DNA from: Embiotoca jacksoni
Taxonomy: Eukaryota > Chordata > Actinopteri > Embiotocidae
Reading direction: 5' to 3'
DNA: 64,000 nucleotides
Assembly: GCA_022577435.1 (NCBI GenBank)
Contig: JAKOON010000013.1
Span: 4,685,001-4,749,000, forward strand
In this document: piece after piece, positions 13,201 to 28,594 of the stretch
Position numbering within the stretch: the stretch's first letter is position 1
Layout: every line of letters starts with the position of its first letter
Notes under the pieces: generated by a model
The model's input: only the letters and a program-made list of their open reading frames with translations
Database searches by the model: none
What the model was told of the DNA's origin: nothing
Position numbers and translations under genes: made by a program

Positions 13201-16200
13201 AACATGGTAACATGACCCCCATGCAGACATCAAATAAGGTGCAGTAAATACAAAGAGACATCAGGAATGTAGAACACACTGATGTGGTTATACATCTTCT
13301 TCCTCCTCTGATGAATGTTTCCTATTTATTTATTGATTCATTTGGTTCCTTCTTTTTTTTTTTTTTTTTATCTCAAAACTATGAATGTGCCGGCTTGACA
13401 TCCTGTTCTGGACTCAGTTTGTCCCAGACAGAGCACACAGAACTCCCCGTATGCCGACAAGCGTCGGTCCGAGATGTGAAGGTGATATAAGCGCACACGT
13501 GGCGAAGTTTAATCTCGTGTTCAGTCCGTGTTTACAGCCGAGCACGTTATCATCTCATCAGGCCCTGAAACATGTCGCTTCCTGTTCTCGCCACGGTTGA
13601 TGACTACTTGGACCAGAAGGAAATAATTAAAACTTCCCGTTCATATAATGAGCTAAGTAGCAGCAGCAGAGGAAAGATGAGAGGAGGGGTTCCTTGATGT
13701 CGAGATAATCAGAAAGAAAGCAGCCACACGCACACGCAGCGCTTCCAGGCATGTTCGGTGCACCGATCACAACTGGAAAGCTGTGAACGCAGGTTAACAT
13801 CGCGCTGATACATTCGCACATAATCGATCTTGATCTTCTCCGGACCGCTTTGCACATATCGGACACCACGTGGGTGATTCGCCTGTGTCTTAAACAACTT
13901 GATTTGCAGCCCGTAGTGGAGGCCGGATGCCAAATAGTCTTCTATCATCCATCTGTCTCTGTGGCTGAGTGTAAAATTGTACTTCTTTTTTTTTTTCCTT
14001 CTTATCAGTGCTCATAATTTCTCACAGATGATTTCAAACATGAAAGATGGTGGTAATACAGAGTATCAGTTTCATTTTGATGTGGATATATGAATCCACC
14101 TGCATACATTTTAGATGCAGTTTTTTTTTGGTATGACTTGAGATCCTGAACTCTAACTGACCCCTTGCAAATGCACCTCGGGCTTCAAATAGCGAAACCG
14201 AAGCCTGGCTGCGTGAACGGTCCGAGTCTCCACACAAACGAGAAGCCGTGGCAGGACGCCGTTACAGTTGTGCAGTTCTTTGCCTTCATCATGTTTTCGT
14301 TCTCACGCAGCATTGCTTCAAATCCCACAGTCGGTCCTTTACCGTGTGCAACCGTTATGCCAATTGTGAAACCTGCAAGCTTCGCAAATCCAAACAATCC
14401 AGAGAGAATATGATTCACTGCTGCAACCGTGTCTGATCTGTGTTTATGATAACCGGGAGTTTGGCGCGACTCGGTGTGCTGTTGCGACAGCGCGGTGACT
14501 TCAGGAATGTCATCACGGCCGAGCAGCAGCGCTGACAGAAACACCGATTTTAAACACTTCAGATTTAACACGGTGAGCCATCTTGTTGTTGGCTGTGGCT
14601 GCACAAAGCCTGTTGAACGAAACCTTTCACATAATTTGTAGTATTTCCATTTAAATTCTTTTACATTTTTTTTAAAGCATGAAATCGAGAATAAATCATT
14701 TAAACGGTAAGATACCTTTCAGCTGAACGTCATGACGTTTTCTCTGTAATTCTGTTGGAATGAATCTCAGCAGGCCTTAATATTGTTTTTATTTATTTAG
14801 ATTGTTTATTAATCTGCTGCCTGTATGTCTCAAGTCCCATTTTTAATTTAGACATTAGTAAATTAGTGAATTGCTTTGGTACGTCATTAATTAGCTGCCT
14901 TGTTTCTGAACATCCTGTTAATCACCCCTCAGTCATCTTATTTAAACAGGCAGCCTATTGTGTAGACTTCAACATTTATAAGCCGAGAAAAGCTCCGCTA
15001 CTCCTCCTCAAATGGCCGGCCTGTCACAAGACTCGGTGTTTGGGTCAGCTGAGGGTTAAGTAGTGACCAGGACAGTCTGTGGATGATGAGATGATGGGCA
15101 GGGTTAAGGACAATACCCGGGGGCGACATGGGTAACTCTGTTAGCCCCCGTATTTTTAACGTTCTGCATTTTGGTTCGTTAACGCCATAATATCAGGCTT
15201 CTTTTAGGAGGCAACTTTCAAAATAATAAGCGATTAACGATTGTAAACTTAAATCTCGTCTATCTTTGAATTTTGCCGTTTACGTTTAGCTGCGTTTTTA
15301 GTCCCGTTTAAAGTCGTACACCTGGTCAGCAGATTTAATAACGTCTTAAAAACGTACTGAATTAAATTCAGATGAATGGCCAACTTTTTTGACCAATTAT
15401 TAATTTAAATTCCTTCCTTCTTTTCTGAAAAACGTGTCCTCTTCTGGGATGAATAATTAGTTGATCGTTCGACATGGTGATTCTCTGACTTCCTGCTCGA
15501 TTACATGGAAGCAGGTCGACGAACGCGGCTGAACGGGCGTTGTTTTGTTTTGTGTACACACTGCCGTGTGGTTTTAGCTTCAGGTGGACATTGTACGCCA
15601 ACAAAGAAACCGTTGTTGGTCGACGTTGTTTGATTAATCTTCCCTATTTGTCAGAGCGTCGCTCTGTTGACCTCCTCGTCACGCCATTGTTCAGCCGCTG
15701 GTGTCTGCAGGCTCAGACTCGGAGACCACCTACAGGTTTAATCCCTCATAGTGGCCTGTTGTCCTCGCTGTGTGCCCCGTGATGGCCTTTTAGGGACTTA
15801 ACTGACCACCAAAGGGTTCCTTGTAAAATGCATTTGCCCGTTTTAATTGGACATTTTAATCCATATTTTAGACTGAAGCCAGGCTGCGTGACTCACTATG
15901 TCATTAGAACCTATTAAGGTGAGACTCACTTTGTTTGCTACTTTTTTGTACGTTTGATTGGTAATTGGTGATCGGTCTTTTTACTATATCAGATATGCCT
16001 TTCACTGTATGGCATGTGCAATAATTGTAGCAGGGAAATACATTTCGAAAGGGCAAATTTAGAGATTAAATCTGGTCTGAAGTTGGCCAAGATCCAAAAT
16101 GCAGGAGCTCTAAGGATGAGAAACCGTAAGATGATACAAACTGTCCGCTCTTTGGCGATAAGGCTGCGGACGAAAACACGAGTACTACGAAGCAGACACG

Positions 16201-19200
16201 CATGAATTCGTGCAGTTTTGCCCCGTCATGCATGTGTTCAGCCTCCCGACAACACGCGTGCAGCCGTTGTTCTTGTTTTGGCTCTGAACTGCAGCTCGCT
16301 GCATCGGAAATGAAACGGTGAGTTAAAGATGAAAGTATTGACTGTCAGCTTTTAGGCGAGGGTGTTAACACCTCCATATCTGTTGAACGTTGTGGGAGTT
16401 ATGGCTTCTTCTTTTTTTTTTTTTTTAATCTATAAATGTGCGAGTGTCCTACTCTGTTTTCCCAATTTAGCTCTTCAACCTCTGTCACAGTTTCGGAGCC
16501 AAAACAGCGGAAAATGTGTCACTGTCTGAATTCCTTATGGAAAAATGGCTTTGATTTTTGCTTTATGTGCTGGTCACCGTTCCCCGTGATTGTTTTCTCG
16601 CTTACCGGTTTCACGTTTCTGCAGACCTTTGGATGAAGACGGTACCATTCATGTCTCAGGCTGATGGAGTTACCAGGTTTTCAGTTCACTGTGCTGCTGA
16701 GCAGACTTGAAGTGAGTTGAAGCCTTGTACGGTTGGATGCTTCCTGCGAATCGATAAAACGATCTCACTGTTTGAACTCGCACTTTTAATTCAATTCGAT
16801 AAAGTGTTTTTTCAGGTCAGAATCTGTTAGAAACAATCTCAAACGTTTGGTCCGCTCGTTGGACAGAAGGCAGACAACTCAATAGGTGATTCATGATCTG
16901 ACGTTAATGCAGCGATGCTTTCTAAACACCCGTGCACTGATGTGTTGTCTCCTCCTGTAAAAGCTTTATATTTCGCGTCCGGAAGGAAGGAAAGGACTTT
17001 ATTAGATTTGAGCCTCTGCTGACTCGACAAAAGATCTTCTGGTGTCGAGACTAAACTAATTTATTAACCTCGTTTTATAGCATTAAAGCCAGACAGTTGT
17101 GGATTCTTCCTGGGACTTTCCTTTGTCCCTCCCCCCTCCCCTCCCGTCCCCCCCTTCCCTCACCCCCGTGGCCTCTGTGTGAGATGTAATCCAAGGAGCG
17201 TGTGTGCAGAGGCTGCGAGAAGTGTGTCGCTCAACAAGGAGCTCAATAATGATGGTTTTCATTTCTGGGGCTCACGTTGAGCTCAGTTTGTGTCGGAGTT
17301 TCTGCGTTCAAAGTCTCCATCATCGTTCTGCCAGAGTAGATTGTGTAGGAGGAGGTCGACGTCTAGACGGTCTTCCACTATGATTTGTAGAATCTGGTGA
17401 ACACATCGAGGCTGAACTGTAAGCACGTGTGCGCTCGTCCGTGTGAATGTAGTTTTTCATGTTCAACAGAAGCTGGCGCAGTGATTGCTGCAACATATTT
17501 TCGAACAGTGAGAGAAAGGGAAGTTTTCCTGCTAGCAATTATTGCATTGCTGTTTTTGTGGGATGTTGACTTTTCTGGTTACTCAGTCATTTCTGAGCAG
17601 CGGAGTCCACTGAAGGTTTCATTGCTCTGGTGGTCAGTCCAAATATATGCAGGGCCTCTTTTTAATTTAGTGGCCTTGGTTTGGCATCCTGAAGCGGGCT
17701 GTAACGTGGAGCCGATGCCAGCCGAACTCAATTCTTTGTGCTTTTACTGGATTTTCTCAAAGCCCGCTAAGTGAATCCCTTTATCCTGGTTTATAAACAT
17801 CAGGCCCGGAGAGCATCTGGCGTCATTCAGTGTCAAAACGGATCAGTCGGACTGATGGGAGCGGGGAAAATATGATTCTTAGTTGTTTACAAAAACGTGT
17901 CAACTGTGGTGGACGTAATCAAATAAATGTTTGGCTGATTTGCACAGAAATGTGTTTCTCTGCTCCCATCCTTAAAGCGTTAGAAATTACTTTAGAAAAT
18001 AAGAGCACCTCTGTCCTCTGTGTGCCACTGCTTTGGTATGGGGTATAGGGTGTGGCGTGAAGGCCGGTAGCTCTGTTTTGACGGTTTGAAGGGAAACATA
18101 GGCCACCATTCATACGCAGGGTGCCTGGCACCAGACCTCTGTGAGGCTCTTTGGTATATTTCCCAGTAATGTAGGTTATCAGACCTTCTTTTTCGTGTGA
18201 TATTGGTTATCATCTGCAGACCAGAGACCAGCCTGAGAATATTTTCATTCCCCTTGGGCACACCGAGAGGACGTTTCACAGTCCCTTTGGCCACTTTCTC
18301 CCGCATCCTGTCTTTCGCGCTTGTTTTAAAATGAGCATTCAATGTTGGAATTTGTAATCCAGATGTTTATCGGTCTGCCGGCATTAAACCTGAACAAGCA
18401 TGAAACCTCAAGATAAGTTCACTGCCTTGACTCTTGCCAGTCTGTGTGAACGTATGTGCTTAATTATTAACATCAAGCTTTTCTCCTCACCTGCTGTCTG
18501 AATCACGATCTATTATCACGCGTTATACGCCATTTTCCTCAAAGTGTTCTGCCGGGAATCCGGTGACTTCCCCGTGTTGGATTGGCGCACAAGAGGCCGG
18601 CTTTATTTCTTGTTGACCTAAAGCCTCACAAAGATGATGTTTTACTGTAGCAGACAAACACTAACACGCATCCAGGACAAAGTTTCACCATGAATCATGT
18701 GCAGACATGAATACAGTCTGCTGCGACTGGAGCGACGGAAAATAGTTTTTCTTGTTGACTCCATCAAAAATAAAGAAATATTTTCCCATCCTTGTTATTA
18801 CAGATTTTTGCATCGAGACAGTGTTTTATTTTTTATTTTGTATTGATTGCCTTCCAGTGAAACTAAATCAAAATGTATAAATACATTCTTTGTTTTGTTT
18901 TATACAAGTCTGAAATACCCCACTGCTCCATTCAGCATCAGTCATGAGCGAATCAGTTTATTAGGGCATGTGCTTGCAGCCGCAGGCTAAATGTGTGTTG
19001 TCATGCAGACTCGCATGCTAGCTCATCTGAATATCCTGCTGACGGTGTTAGCTTTCTGGCTAGGTTTTTATAAACACTCACACAGGTAGTGGGCAGTCAG
19101 ACATCACTTCGGGGACTATAAATCAGTCTAGAGGTGATTCACATCGATCTGTCTGGCTCACAAACGTCAAGCTTTTAAGCTTCATTTCCTTGTTCTGTTC

Positions 19201-21282
19201 CTAAAACTTTATCCTTGCTTAATGAAAGACAGATTGAAGAGCCGCTTAAAAACGACAACTTCCACACATCATTATTGATTCCCCAAATCAAAATTTGACT
19301 ATATTAATAAGAGCTATCATGTCATCATATACTTAATTGTGCACCGTTGCTAAAAGTAGTCGTCGTTACTTTTTTCTTGTTAAGTTGAGCAGATGCAACA
19401 ACCGCAAACTGAATATAACAGATTAAAGTAGAGTCGGTCGAACACGCTCAGTTCAAGTGAAATTGATTTACAAAAAAAAAAAAAAAAAAAAATCATCTTG
19501 CTGTGGTGCAGATTTTTCTGGTTTCATCATTCATGTTTCTTTTGTACTTTTCTTGATCTGAAACAAGGGACACATTCTAGTAAATGTCATTCAAGTGTCA
19601 CTTCTTGCTGCTGGCTTTCTAATCAGCGACTTACTGTAAACACACAGTCGCTTATCTTGAGAGTCATATGTGGTGTTTTTTAAGATGTTAATGTTGAGCG
19701 TTGTTCCCTTTTTACACCCAGAACCGCTCACCGGTCACGTCATGTAATCACAGCCTTGAGTGGGAAGTGATCACGGCCTAACCAAAATAACGCCGTGTTC
19801 TCGTATGTGCGCACACGTGTCTGCAAGCAGTTTCTTTGTGCATGTCGCCTTGTGAGGCAGAGCACATGTGAAGGGGAATTTGTGGCAGATATGGTGTAGA
19901 ATAGGTTCCCATATGCTGAAAGGGAGCTATTTTTAGGCTCGAGCAGCGCTGCTGCGTTACGTGGGAGAGGGGGAAGCTAGAAAACTGGGTTCTGCTTTTC
20001 CATGACTAAACTGGAGCAACTATCTGCGGGAGTCACAGCTCTGTTTAAAAAAATAAATGAAAAAAGGTCAAATTATTATTTTTTTTCTAATATTCAAACA
20101 CGAAACGGTTTTGAAGGTGTTCGTACCGTCTTAACTGAGCAGTCGCACCTTTTATATTTCAAAATGTCAAAGAAAGGAAGCCTACTTTTCCTCCAACCTC
20201 CCAAACATCCAATCCGGCAGCAACACATCGACTTTAAACCGTCACTGCAAAATCCAATTATCACAACTGCTCTGCAAATGTTGCTGCTACGAAGCCTTTC
20301 AGTAAATTAAACCGGATTGCAAACAGCCGATTAAGAAAAAAAACAACAACAATCAAGCTTCATTTAAGTGACGCATTAAAGATAACTGCATTGATTTTAA
20401 ACTGTGTGAACTTTAACAGCCAGTGTGAAGCAGAGCCCTCTGGGGTGATGGGGGAGGGAAGGGGGGGTGAGGGCGGAGGGGTCGGGCTTCCCTCCGACCC
20501 ACCTGCCTCCACCTTTGGGACGAGCAGCAGGATCGGCTCGTCCGCTCGCTGCGCCTCGGGCGGGGGCTCTGTTTGTAAAAAGCACTCTAGCTGATAGATA
20601 ACAGCAAAGAACAAAAGAAACGGGGCACTAATGGCGCGTTTTCTCCTCCTCCTCCTCCTCCTCCTCATGTAAGCGATGATCTGTCCATCTGGCCAGCAGG
20701 ACACTCTTGACTGCTCTTCCTTTCAGTGCAGTTTTTATGACCAAGAGCAACTGTTGATTTCTGGGTTTTTTTCAGTTCAAATTAGCTGTTGCACATTGGC
20801 TTTGTTTCACTTCTTTTTTTTTTAATGAAATTTGCATGTGACCAGAATTTAGGTGTTAATTATTGTTATCAATTCATGCCTTTTTAACTCTCTCTTGTTG
20901 TTCTGCAGGGCTTCACTGACAAAAAAAAAGAAGAAGAAAGGTAGAAAGATGAATGATCATATTTGTTTGATGCGTTCATATCCAGTCTCCGAATTAAACA
21001 ACGACTCTCTCAGTTGAGGAGAATAGACGTTGTCATTTCAGCTGTTCTTTTTAATCTTCTTTCTATGAAAGATTAGACACTCTGGATGAGTTACTTTTGC
21101 TAACGATCCCTCTAACAGATCATTGCTGTTCTCTTCAAGTAATAATTGTAGTTTCCAATAAGCTACAAGGTCGATGCTGATTTGCTCCTTGAACTGCAGT
21201 GCGCAAAACTCTTTTGTGTTCTGGTGTGTTGCAGCGCTGAACAACAGGAAAAGCTCTCTTTGTATGGACGCAGTTCATGGGG

Positions 21283-21359
<77 letters not shown>

Positions 21360-21773
21360 AGAGAAAGCGGAAGCATCTTCCTTCCCATTGTTGGCGGTAA
21401 TAACCTTTTGAAGTTCATAATCGCTGCAGTTTTTCAGCAGCAGAGAAGTCCGCAGAGGACCGTGTGTGTGTGTGTGTGCGCATGCACGTGTGTGTGTGTG
21501 AACATTTACTGTAACATGTGCGTCAGACTCTCGAGCATGGGGAGAATAAACCCATCTCCTCGTTTCTATGGTAACACTCCCATGTCTGCAGAGTAGGTGT
21601 GATTTAGGGTTCAGGCAGCATGTGTGCACACACGCACAAATGGACACGCACACTTGCACCCAATCACACACTGACACACTCACACAGCAGTAGCAGCACA
21701 ATTAGTTCCTTGTTAAAGCCATGCCGGTAGCGGAAGTTGTGCTCGGGAGGAGAGATGGGTAGGACTTGTAGGC

Positions 21774-21807
<34 letters not shown>

Positions 21808-23755
21808 ATCGTCTACTCAGCTCCTGGTGGATCAGCAGAATATTACCTCTATTGTCAGCAGATGCCAAATAAGCTTAAGACAATAAAGCATGATGCAGAG
21901 CTCAGAATCCTTTGGTTGTGAATCATTTCATCTTAAATGCATCATATTATAGATATTTGGGTTTGAATTGAGGATGCAGAGATTCCCTTTCAAAAGGAAC
22001 ATCCTAACATCGTAGGGAGGATGAAGGCAGATCGATATTCAGAGCCAACTTGTAGATGGTACTGCTCCGCTCACATGACGCACAATCGCTTTGCACACCT
22101 CGTGTGCACGGACAAAATGTATTGAGTGAACAAATTGCATCGTGCTCTGGGGGGACGTGTCGGACGGAGTTGTGGACGAGCCGGTCTTAAACCTGCACCT
22201 CATTCTGTCAGTCCGTCTAAAAAAATCTCTGAGGGATGGAAGAAGAGCCAGTGTCGAGGAGCTGCGAGTCCTGCTGGAATCAATAATACAGCAATATAGT
22301 GTCAGGCTAGGGAGAGGGAGGGGGGTAGGGGGGTATAGGAGGGAGTGAGGAGGGGGCGAGGGTGGCGGGGTGTGGGGGGGGGGGGGGTGGGGGAGATGAG
22401 AGGAGAGGAGGAGGCAGCTCAGCCCTGCGTGCCTGGAGTGAGAAGTGATGGAATCAAAGCTGCATCTCTCCCTTGTTCCGTCCACGTCTCCCTCCATTTG
22501 TCCGTTCACTCCGTCCTCCCCGACATTTTAAGGTTCAGATGACTTTCACGTTCCTCGTGTGTGAAATGAGCGCGATTAGACACGTTGGAAAATTGAGGGC
22601 TGCCACGTCGACCGGAGACGCCTCTTGCATTGGGAAGCCGTGCGTTCCCGTGCGAGCCTCCCAGCGTTGGTAGCACATCGCCGCCGCGGCTGGTCTCTCT
22701 CCTGCAGTGTCCGTCATGTTTTATGTATGAGCGCTAAGCCCCTCGCCAGCTAATCTCAGCGCTGTACTAGGCTACTCTAGTTTTGCCTTGTTATTAGCCT
22801 CTTGCTAATCCTCAAAGCGTGTTATTACCCACATCTCTCAAAAATGTAGTCCATTTTACTTGCAACATATTTAAGGTGCTGTATCAGCAGAACATTCATC
22901 ATCCAAGTGGTTGCTCTTGATTTTATTGCTAACCTCCTCGTGTCCTTTCCATCTCCAGCTCCTAAAGCAGTCGGGACCCTGTAGTGTGATAATATATGGA
23001 CATCCTGCACCAGTCTGTGCACACTGGATGGGGGATGATGAGGATGTGACAGTGCTGGGGCCTGCAGGAAAGACGCAGCGACACTGGCGCTCTGAACATC
23101 CATCACTCCAGTGGTCTGCATCGGTCCTGCAGTGCTGCTGTCTGTCTTTGAACTCTTATACAGTCAGGGACACAATACATATTAAAGATAAGAGGAAAAT
23201 ACATTAAAGCTCATGAGATGTTTTTATTTAATTTTTTTCTACAAAGCTGCGAGCTAACACCCAGGCAGATGAGACAAAGTGCAGTTCACTGGACTCTTGA
23301 GTAAAGAAGGGGATAAAAGGAAGGGAAACTGAATAGGCACAGCACTGTTCACAGCTCTGCTCTGCACGGTGTACATCATTCCTTTGTATACTCTTTAAGT
23401 GAAAAGAGAGGAAATCAGTTGAAATGAATCATTTTGTGTGGAAGGGAAGTACCAAAACACCGTGCGTCATGCACCGACGATAAACTTCCCTGTAATTGTG
23501 CCTTGCAGTGGTGCACAGTAAACGATGAGTCATTCTGGAAAAGATAAAAAGCAATGTGCAGCTTTCGTGATAAACCGAGTTGTCCTTACTTTTATGTTTG
23601 GACGGTGTATATATATATAAAAATTCTTGACAAGGCGTGGCCTGACATGTCCTGCTCACACAGCAAACACACACTAGCCATTGAAGAGGGACAGGTGCGA
23701 GCACGAACCGACGGGGAGCAGTGGTCAGCAGTGGGACAGGTGGTGGTGGAGAGAG

Positions 23756-23810
<55 letters not shown>

Positions 23811-24383
23811 TTTGTCAAACTGTTGAAGACTTTCTCTTCTCTATATTTTCCTGGTATTGTTTCATCATCAAAAACAGTCCGTGTATAACCCTCCACACAG
23901 CAGCATCTCTCCCCAAAGCTGAGCTCTCTGCATTGTAAGAAACAACAAAGGAGTCACACTGACATGTTGGAGACCGCCCAAAGTGTCCCGAAGCTTCAGA
24001 CAGAGTGACTCTGGGCTCTGCAGTTTCCGTTTGATGATGTACATTTTGCTGTCTTGATACTTTTAAAATCCGGTGGTTGATTTTTGCCCAAAGCGGCTGT
24101 CACGAGTTGTTCGTGGTGATTTGGCTGTCGGGCGCACCAAATGCTTCTCTGAGACGCCAACTGTGGCCGTCTGAGCTGCACTGGTTTCCCTGTCTGACAC
24201 TTGTTGAGTCGATGTGTCTCTGTCTTCAGACGTTACGGCTGTTTGGTCGTTTCGTCCTGGAACCGCCTGATATTAGTCATCATCGTAGTCAGTATCACTC
24301 CTTGGCATCGTCGGCGTTTTTCCCGTCAGCATATGTCATTTGCATCTTTTTCTTTTTTTTGGGTCAGGAAATAGCTTGACTTT

Positions 24384-24415
<32 letters not shown>

Positions 24416-27400
24416 CCTCAAAAATAGCATTCGAAGATACGATAACCTCTCACCCAGCACGCTCCACACATCAGTGGAGACAGAGATAGACAGGCGGGGC
24501 AACCAGGGGTCAGTCCTCTTATCGCCACCGAGGGGAAACCATGGCAACCATGCTCCTAACCTATTAACCATGACTGCCCCTTACTCCGATCCAAACTCTG
24601 ACCTTCACCTCAGCTGCCTGTTTGTGTGAAAATGCATCGATCTATTAAAGTGACTCTTATAGTTGGTGTCATAAAGTGTCATAACCTGTTTTCCTCAAAT
24701 GAAAATCAGTTTGTGTGTGAAGCACAGATGCTCTTATAATCATAAAAAAAACAATAAAGACACTTTACGATACATCCTCTTCTCAGCTCCTTGTCTATGA
24801 GACGGTGCTATTATCTGCTTGAGACCACATGTGCGTGGATGCGCTGGTCTCCTGTCAGCCCGCGAGCCGCATCTTCCTCTGTGAACCGGTAATTTTCTGT
24901 CTCTGCGTCAAATCAAACAGCCAACAAAGGTTTAAACGACCGCAGGCTCAGAGCCTTCCACTGCTGCAAGCCTCTGATAAGGAGGATATAGCTGAAGTTG
25001 TGTTTGCAACTTTGCTGAATAAATTTGCCTTGACGTGGAGAACAATGGCACGTGAACAAACACAGGTGTACGGGAGATACTGAAGGAAACCTCAGATGAA
25101 AGGGTGCAAATTTGCCATTTTATTTCAACTGTAACCAAGAAGCGAGAAAATGTTTTCGAATGTTTGCGTTGCCGTATACTTGAATTTTTAATATTGACCA
25201 TGCAGTTGTAGGTACGATCACCCTTCTTGCAAAAAAAAAAAGCTTATTCGTTCAAAGAAGGCCTTAAATCTCAGACATGAACAGCTCAGCGTTATTTTAC
25301 ACATTGGCAGCAGTTTGCCTTTTTTTCCGTAACCCTGCAGCACTTCTTGGTGTAGCTTGGATCGAGTGGATTGTGTAGAAGCACTGCTGGGTTACAGTTC
25401 TGAATTCATCACCTCTCTGATTCTTTTGAGAATGAATAAAAAAAAACAACACAGATATGTTTCTTTTTTTTGTCAAAACCACCAACTGATGTCAGATTGC
25501 CCGCTGCCCCCCCCCCCCCATCTTTACCTCCCCGATGAGGTAATGCAATATGAATAGGGCAGATGGTTACGTCTTCAAAACCCTTTACTTATATAAGCCT
25601 CTTTGTCATGACTTCAGCAGTAACTGGCATCGGGTCAGATGAGTTCAAGCGGCTCTCTGCCATCAGATAGACATGAAATATTCAAGTTTACTGACCTTCA
25701 TGTCTTTTCCGCTTAAAGAAACCAGCCTTTCCTTTTCAGCACAGCTCTGGTTTGAAGTTGGTCTATTCTGACTTGAAAGGTTAAATATTTTGTCAACCGG
25801 TTGTTGACTCGTCGTGTGCATTTTCAAATGTATTGCCCCACCAACCTGCCAGCATGACTCTTTATGAATGTAATGTATATATTGCATCGTGTTAATGGGC
25901 ACAGATGAGGCTCTATTTATAATTGAGACTAATTGTACGTGCAAGTCATTTACACCGCATGTCAGTCTGTGTACATGTACATTTTGGTACGTGTCTCCAT
26001 GAGTGCTGAAAATTGCAGCTCATGGTTTCATTTTGGTTTTCATGATTGACATGTGAATGGAGGGGCCCCTACGGCAAAAACCCACACCAGGAATTTAACC
26101 CACATAAATACTGCTGTCACTCGCATCATCATCATCATCATCATAATCATCTCACACACTCGGTGACCACCAACGCACTACACCGTCACTCCCGTCCACT
26201 ACAGGAGTTCCATACTGTTCATTTTTATGTTGGCGCCGTTAAAGCTTCAGACCCCCCACCCACTCTGACTCTCTTTGTTATGAGGTGATCTTATTCTCCA
26301 TTACAGACGACACCTGCAGGCTTTCACACCGGCAGACCCCGAGGATCATGTTTTTGTGTTTGTGTTCTTGCTGTCGTGCCAAAAAAGACATCTCGGATGG
26401 CGATGTGCTCTGAAAACCCTCCTAGCTGCAGTACACATTTGTTAGGCTGTATGGTTTTTTTTTATGTTGAGATTTCACTCAAGAACTCTGATGATTTAAA
26501 TGAAGTTTCTTGGTCTCGGTTCCGGTTTGTGTAAATCGTGCCAGCGCTCTCCCTTCCTGAACATTTTCTTTTCATTTCTTTGCAGGAGACCCTCGAGCAG
26601 CTGGTGATGATGCCTTTACCGAACGTGCTGGTACTGGGCCGGAACCCTCTCTCTGGTAAGTGTCAGCAAACTCAACAATGCAGAATTAAACAGTACTACT
26701 ACTTGGACCAGTTTTAATTTGAGTGCTCCAGGGCGTCCCTGTAGTTGAGTGACATGGGCAGCGAGCGTTCAGACAGTTCACGAAGCGGACACATGCAGAT
26801 TTTGCAGCCCTTTTGTTGCTCCATCAGAAGGCAACTCGTGTTTTAATTACTCAGAGCTTTGATGTTTCATGTGACTTGTCTCTCTGGCTGTAGATTTCAT
26901 TTTTCCAGCCGCTTTCATTTCTTTGTTTCTCCATGTGCTCATAATTAGCTGATCATTTGACCGTCATTCATAACCCGCCGTTAAAAATTGGACGTGGTGG
27001 CAGAACTTAAACGACGAAAAATGGACAGATTAATCGGTTGATTTCAAGCTTCCCTTTAGAAGAAAAAGGAAAGAATGTTTCCTCGGTCAGTGTTAACTTG
27101 CACTGTGTATTGCACTCCTATTCGCCACAGGGACGAAATTTGTCGAGTTCTATTACCTGAAGTGTTAAATCCATTCCACCTTTTTGAAGCCAAGCTGTGA
27201 CCTTCTGAACCCGGCCGCGCTATTCGATATGTCTGAGCGGCCTGAAAGCGACAGTGGTCCAGTGTCGAGTGTTTGAAAGTCATGAAAACAGTATTTGAGC
27301 AGCTTGACCTCTGCAGCCCAAAGCGCTACTTGATATTCCTACGAACATGACGAAGGTACTGAGGAGAGAATAACTAGTAGCAGGTCATCATTTAAGATCG

Positions 27401-28541
27401 TGGTATACAGGGTGTGGACTTAAAAGATAAAAGAAAGACAACATAATGACAAAAAAAAATGCCTCGTAGAACAAAACAACTTCTGCTAAAACCACTACAA
27501 GGTTATTGGAGTGGTCTCCTGACTTTTGTAAAACTGTGTCCACACAATGGCTCACAGCCTTTGTGTACGTCTCTGCAGATGTAATCATCAGCTCTTCAGA
27601 GTGAATTGTTTCCATGCTCAGCTCACGACCTCGTTGAAAGATGTCTGCAGCCTTTTTCAGCAGATGAAACGGCTCCTAAATCCCTGTCCTGCCTCCGCTG
27701 CCTTTGTCACACTTTCACCACAGCCATTGCTGTTATTTTGGGGTTTTCATCGCCTCTCAATGGTCACAGTTAACCTCTTTAATTTTCATTCGGCTTTGCC
27801 AGCATGAAAGGTAAATAAACGAACAATACGAGGGAGAGAAGCGCACGTTTGTTTGCATCGCTCATTGGCACCATATCTCATAACTCTTGAACAGCCTTTT
27901 CTTGGTGTTTTTATTAATCCCTCAATTCAGTGCTGCTTCCCATAATAACTCGGTCTAGTTGCTGTGAAGCCAAGAGGGATTCTTTCATGAGCAGAGCTCC
28001 CAAAGTAATCTCTGTTTGAATGTGTCACAGCAGTGCATTTCTGAAGATCTGCTGTGAGGACAGCACTTTGAAAATCTTCCAGGTCAGCATCACGCAGGAC
28101 AAAAGTGAATATTAAGCGAAATACTAAAGTCGGCCCAGTGCAGACAAGAGCGCAGCGAAGCCTCAGGCGAGTGGACCGAAGCAGGCAGAAAGCATTAGAC
28201 TGCATTCCTCAAGGTCTCTTTTGCCCTTTACCCTCTGAGCCTGTCAGATAATCAGTCAGCCAGCCAGTCAGCCAGCCAGTCAGACCAGCGGTGGAGTCTG
28301 GTTCCGTGGCCGCCAGCTGAAAGTCATTGGCCATGTGGCTTTTATTATGCTCCCGTTAGGGGGCAGGGGACCACTCTGCATGTGTGTGAGCACGTGCACG
28401 GGTGTGTTTAGTTGGTGGATGGGGGAGGGGTGTCTTCACAACAGTGAACAGTGGGAATGCACTGTAGTACCCCCCAGGCTCTGACTTACCCCAGTCTGCC
28501 TTGCATAAACATGCACAGTGAGATGCACAGACAGATACACG

Positions 28542-28594
<53 letters not shown>

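Larger units (their letters stand above)
12913..26585 (+). other. Intron 3 (13.7 kb)
   Basis: The largest intron. Contents: a C-rich stretch (17118-17170), poly-A at 19471-19490, G-rich blocks at 20450-20486 and 22310-22395, and (GT)n at 21285-21354, 21463-21500, 21776-21806 and 23759-23806. There is also a T/G homopolymer junction at 24381-24413 and a short (CAT)n at 26124-26150. No exon with matching phase and family similarity was found. Confidence 0.8.

Noticed and set aside
13055..13279. Short minus-strand frame with CA-rich segment
   Set aside because: No homology and low complexity.
14185..14604. 139-codon open frame on the minus strand in intron 3
   Set aside because: No recognisable domain or family. 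It lies in an intron and its composition looks like chance.
21135..21701. 188-codon minus-strand open frame
   Set aside because: Made open by the (CA)n/(GT)n tract; His-Thr repeats only. The same applies to frames over 9200-9509, 28356-28717, 34000-34130, 39120-39240, 49812-50063 and 50624-50918.
22039..22509. 156-codon Pro-rich minus-strand open frame
   Set aside because: The Pro-rich part is the complement of the G-rich block; no domain recognised.
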